6,461 nucleotides of DNA from Candidatus Bathyarchaeota archaeon (GTDB lineage: Archaea > Thermoproteota > Bathyarchaeia > Bathyarchaeales > Bathycorpusculaceae), in assembly GCA_030626685.1 (NCBI GenBank), contig DAOUTL010000078.1, positions 1-6,461 on the forward strand, written 5' to 3'. This document shows, piece after piece, positions 4,524-6,461 of this stretch (positions within the stretch are counted from its first letter, which is position 1; each line of letters begins with the position of its first letter). The notes under the pieces are model-generated. The model was not told the origin of the DNA and searched no databases. It saw only the letters and a program-made list of their open reading frames with translations. The position numbers and the translations under genes were made by a program.

Positions 4524-5235
4524 GTACTTAGACAATTTCGCCAAGCAATTGGAGTCAAGTTTTGAATATGACTTGTTCACCGTGAAGGATGCTGAACGGA
4601 TCAATCTTAGGGCGAAAGAATACTTGTACAGATTGGGAGAGAGTGGTAGAGTGGAGAGAATCTGTTGGGGATGGTATCGTTTGCCCAGAGAGTTTAAGGA
4701 TGTATGGGATTTCTTGGCAAGAGATCGTGGTTTTAAAGTGGTGATCAAGCAGACTGCAGCGTCATTCTGGAGCTACGATTTCGTCCATCGAAACGTCTAC
4801 AGGTTAGCCGTTCAAGATTCCTCCTACAAAAAGGCTTTAGAGGAGTTTGCTCGGGAAAGAGGTTGGATATTTGAAGTAGAGGATTACGATGATTTGCAAA
4901 AGAGGTTTGATTATCAGAGATTAGGCGCTTTATTTGTTGAGAAACCGGAATCTTGTATTGTTACTTGTATAACTGATTGGTCCTTTTTAGATGCATTCGC
5001 CGTTTTGTTTTTCAGGAGAGAGGAAGTTTCCTTGGAGAGGTTGAAAGATTTGGGAAGATGGAAGAGAATATCTAAAACGAATGTAAGAGTGTGGGGTGCC
5101 ATAAAATACGGTTGCAAATTGTTCAATGCATACTTGGATGAGAGAGCTTTTAACGTGAGAGACACTCGTTTAGATAGGGAAGATGTGAAAGAGTTGGTTG
5201 ATGAAGCTGTGGAGAAGGTGGTTGAGTTTGCTTAG
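4522..5235 (+). CDS. abiEi: AbiEi-like winged-helix antitoxin/regulator
   Basis: The product is 237 residues. Residues 17-55 form the N-terminal winged helix-turn-helix seen in AbiEi proteins: an FTVKDAERI helix, YLYRLGESGRVERI and the wing GWYRLP. The rest is a mixed alpha/beta domain with a helical C-terminus (EDVKELVDEAVEKVVEF), consistent with the larger archaeal AbiEi-type proteins; the conserved domain names there are less certain by eye. AbiEi is the antitoxin half of type IV AbiE systems: it represses its own operon and counters the nucleotidyltransferase toxin AbiEii, here encoded immediately downstream with an eight-base overlap. The ATG at 4522 has GGTGA four bases upstream and is the first start in frame. 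The promoter repeats are described separately. Confidence 0.75.
   Translation: MYLDNFAKQLESSFEYDLFTVKDAERINLRAKEYLYRLGESGRVERICWGWYRLPREFKDVWDFLARDRGFKVVIKQTAASFWSYDFVHRNVYRLAVQDSSYKKALEEFARERGWIFEVEDYDDLQKRFDYQRLGALFVEKPESCIVTCITDWSFLDAFAVLFFRREEVSLERLKDLGRWKRISKTNVRVWGAIKYGCKLFNAYLDERAFNVRDTRLDREDVKELVDEAVEKVVEFA
5216..5220 (+). promoter_or_regulatory. Ribosome site deciding the AbiEii start
   Basis: AGGTG lies seven bases before TTG 5228, which overlaps the AbiEi stop by eight bases. The longer start at 5198 has no such site and would begin inside AbiEi with an unlikely Trp/Arg-rich leader; ATG 5249 is a shorter alternative. Confidence 0.4.
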
Positions 5236-5917
5236 AGTCATAGAGTTGATGAAAAAGAGAGAGGAAGAAGTCCTTAAGATTATTCGTTACTTATCAGGAA
5301 AGACTAAGGAATTCAAGAACCCGAAATTGGTTATGATCGGCGGGTACGCGTTAAGAGCATTCATCAGGTTCTCACGTTACACGAGAGACTGTGACTTCAT
5401 CCTAAGGAAGAGGGATGGTTGGCATCTTGGTGAGTTGAATGAGGTTATTCCAAGGGATTGGAGAATTGAGGAGTTAAAGGAAAGAGAGCGATACGGTTTC
5501 ATGAGGTGGCTTAAGTTCATAAGGTACGACAAGACTCGAATCAAAGTTTCTTTGGATTTTATGGAAGGTGAAGTTAGAGGGCGAAAAGAGGAAGAGGTAG
5601 TTTTGATAGATGAGGATATGATTGAAAAGAGTAGGCAAACTTTTGTCACTATCGCAGAAGAGAACGTTAGAGTGTTCGTTCCTGATTATGGCGATTACTT
5701 TATAATGAAGGTTGTTTCTTGTAGAGCGTCTGACATAAGGGATATAGCGTCATTGATCCATGAGAATGGCATTCCAAAAGCGTTAAGCCAGAGGGTAAAG
5801 CAGATTGTTCCGAATCCAAAAATTTTCTATTCAAGGATTAGAAGAAGAGTGATACCTGTCTCTTATAAATTTCTTGGAACACTGGCGACTTTAACCCTCA
5901 CTTCGAGAAATTTATAA
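5228..5917 (+). CDS. abiEii: AbiEii-type nucleotidyltransferase toxin, C-terminus probably frameshifted
   Basis: From TTG 5228 the product is 229 residues. The nucleotidyltransferase core is intact: IGGYAL with Gly38-Gly39, then RDCDF with Asp54 and Asp56 (the DxD metal site) and Asp110 in VSLDF as the likely third acid. The later KVVSCRASDIRDIASLI (161-177) is the Lys-x-x-x-x-Arg-x-x-D-x-x-D helix typical of AbiEii/DUF1814-like toxins, which transfer nucleotides to RNA (tRNA in studied cases). It overlaps the AbiEi gene, as expected for this pair. After FL at residues 216-217 the annotated frame ends in a low-complexity GTLATLTLTSRN tail. From 5875 another frame reads WNTGDFNPHFEKFINRV and ends at 5947-5949, a far more protein-like C-terminus. 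One extra base near 5874 would join them. Confidence 0.75.
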   Translation: MLRVIELMKKREEEVLKIIRYLSGKTKEFKNPKLVMIGGYALRAFIRFSRYTRDCDFILRKRDGWHLGELNEVIPRDWRIEELKERERYGFMRWLKFIRYDKTRIKVSLDFMEGEVRGRKEEEVVLIDEDMIEKSRQTFVTIAEENVRVFVPDYGDYFIMKVVSCRASDIRDIASLIHENGIPKALSQRVKQIVPNPKIFYSRIRRRVIPVSYKFLGTLATLTLTSRNL

Positions 5918-5949
5918 ATAGAGTTAACAGAAGAAGAAAACTAAAATGA

Positions 5950-6222
5950 TTAAGGCATTTCTGCGATTCTGCGTTCAATATGCAAAACACCTACCCTCCC
6001 TATGATTTCAACATACCTCGCCTATTAGGAACCAAATACGTTCTGTTTGTTAAGAGAAGCAAAGTTTTGGTGTTTTGGCAGCTTTTTCAACGATTTTAAA
6101 CATGATTTCAAGTCTGTTTAGCAACATAATTCTTAGTTGCTGATGTCCTTTTTCAGTTTCCTTTTCAAAATCTGGGATTGCCTAACAAACAGTTCAATAT
6201 GATACCTCCCTATCGTTTTCAA
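5950..6222 (-). pseudogene. Decayed minus-strand coding remnants, possibly two related small genes
   Basis: Read on the minus strand from TTG 6222, the frame gives LKTIGRYHIELFVR, then must shift one base at an AGG before continuing as AIPDFEKETEKGHQQLRIM and a helical LLNRLEIMFKIVEKAAKTPK stretch, stopping at 6050. Downstream, from ATG 6014, another piece reads MLK and, after one added A, IIGRVGVLHIERRIAEMP, stopping at 5950. Both pieces share LK-x-IGR ... HIE, which suggests two related genes or a duplication. The amino-acid make-up (Glu/Lys-rich helices, Arg as AGA/AGG) looks like real protein, but no frame is intact and I recognise no family. Decay, assembly errors or chance are all possible. 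Confidence 0.3.
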
Positions 6223-6227
6223 TACCC
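5973..6227. repeat. Two diverged direct repeats, about 219 bases apart
   Basis: GTTCAATATG occurs at 5973-5982 and 6192-6201. Each is followed by a CCTCCCTAT block (5995-6003 and 6205-6213), then TTTCAA and TACC blocks (to about 6017 and 6227). Copy 1 has about nine more bases after the first block. On the minus strand these blocks encode the LK-x-IGR ... HIE segments shared by the two coding remnants. Confidence 0.45.
6043..6192. repeat. Ten-base inverted repeat bounding a 150-base segment
   Basis: CTGTTTGTTA at 6043-6052 is exactly inverted as TAACAAACAG at 6183-6192. The arms sit on the inner edges of the two direct-repeat copies, with TT outside each end. This could be a small non-autonomous mobile element with terminal repeats, or coincidence. 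The interior also holds a six-base stem AGCAAC (6120-6125) / GTTGCT (6136-6141). Confidence 0.3.
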
Positions 6228-6332
6228 CTTCCCCCTCTACGTTTTTGCGTCGAGAAAACAAAAGGAGTAAGAAACCATGTGATCAGCTTGTTGTTTGCAT
6301 GGTTTGTATAGAAGTTTCACTTTCGCATGTAT

Positions 6333-6338
6333 AGAGGA
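6333..6338 (+). promoter_or_regulatory. Ribosome site for the gene at the right edge
   Basis: AGAGGA ends three bases before the ATG at 6342. A TATA-like TTTGTATA at 6303-6310 lies upstream at a fitting distance. Confidence 0.35.
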
Positions 6339-6341
6339 ATT

Positions 6342-6461
6342 ATGCTTAGCGTGCTCGTTTACATAGGTGAAGCAAACTGTGAAAAGATTAGAAAAGTAGC
6401 CGAGAAAACAGGATAAAACAATAGGGCAAATAACAAACGAACTAACAGAAAACAACCTCAA
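6342..6461 (+). pseudogene. 5' end of a probable winged-helix DNA-binding protein, broken by one base (partial)
   Basis: From ATG 6342 the frame gives MLSVLVYIGEANCEKIRKVA then EKTG and stops at TAA 6414-6416. If the T at 6414 is omitted, translation runs on as KTIGQITNELTENNL to the window edge. The join EKTG-KTIGQITNEL reads like helix 2-turn-recognition helix of a MarR/ArsR-type winged helix (AEKTGKTxxQxxxEL). A good ribosome site (AGAGGA) and a TATA-like box precede it. The exact family cannot be named because the rest is outside the window. Either the gene is genuinely broken or the T is a sequencing insertion. The intact remainder probably continues to the right. Confidence 0.4.

Noticed and set aside
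5980..6099. Plus-strand 39-codon ATG frame (MQNTYPPYDFNIPRLLG...)
   Set aside because: No ribosome site and no family; it is antisense to the more protein-like minus-strand remnants. Its likeness to a second plus-strand stretch simply reflects the direct repeats.
5973..6227. CRISPR array
   Set aside because: Only two repeat copies, poorly matched, unequal in length and about 219 bases apart; no cas genes nearby.
6237..6461. Minus-strand open frame of 74 codons reaching the right edge
   Set aside because: Its product is Phe/Ser/Cys-rich without any domain sense, and it is antisense to the better supported winged-helix start at 6342.
1..6461. tRNA or rRNA genes
   Set aside because: No cloverleaf with a GTTCGA-type T arm plus matching acceptor stem, and no rRNA-like conserved stretch, was seen on either strand by eye.

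Overview
The window looks archaeal. Promoters are TATA-box type (AT-rich octamers about 25-50 bases ahead of starts), several starts are TTG next to GGAGG- or GGTGA-like ribosome sites, arginine is mostly AGA/AGG, and the gene families (Lhr-type helicase C-terminus, AbrB-VapC, UPF0175, DUF2283) are common in Thermoproteota-type archaea. A Bathyarchaeia-like host is my guess from general character only; no marker gene settles it.

Layout. Positions 1-2418 are a run of mostly independently promoted plus-strand genes: the 3' end of an Lhr-type helicase, a small cysteine-rich helical protein (possible copper/metal binder), a class I SAM methyltransferase, a YkgJ-type cysteine-cluster protein and a small four-helix membrane protein. 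Positions 2419-5949 are a dense toxin-antitoxin/defence-like cluster: an AbrB antitoxin with a PIN-domain (VapC) toxin on plus; a BECR-like putative toxin with a DUF2283 partner on minus, toxin gene first; a lone UPF0175 antitoxin-like gene on minus; and an AbiEi-AbiEii pair on plus. The last 500 bases hold a decayed or misread stretch with two diverged repeats, short inverted repeats and frameshifted coding remnants, then the start of a probable winged-helix protein running off the window.

Working together. In each pair the small DNA-binding or acidic partner should neutralise and autoregulate its toxic neighbour. Two promoters carry visible symmetry that fits this: an inverted repeat enclosing the AbrB TATA box, and a 46-base-spaced direct repeat around the AbiE TATA box and start.

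Recurring oddity. Several reading frames look broken by one base where the protein family or sequence sense expects continuity: the methyltransferase N-terminus, the AbiEii C-terminus, the winged-helix gene, and the minus-strand remnants. The PIN gene also has no ATG/GTG/TTG start covering its first catalytic Asp. Single-base errors in an unpolished assembly, real decay, or unusual starts/frameshifting could each explain this. Raw-read inspection would decide between them.
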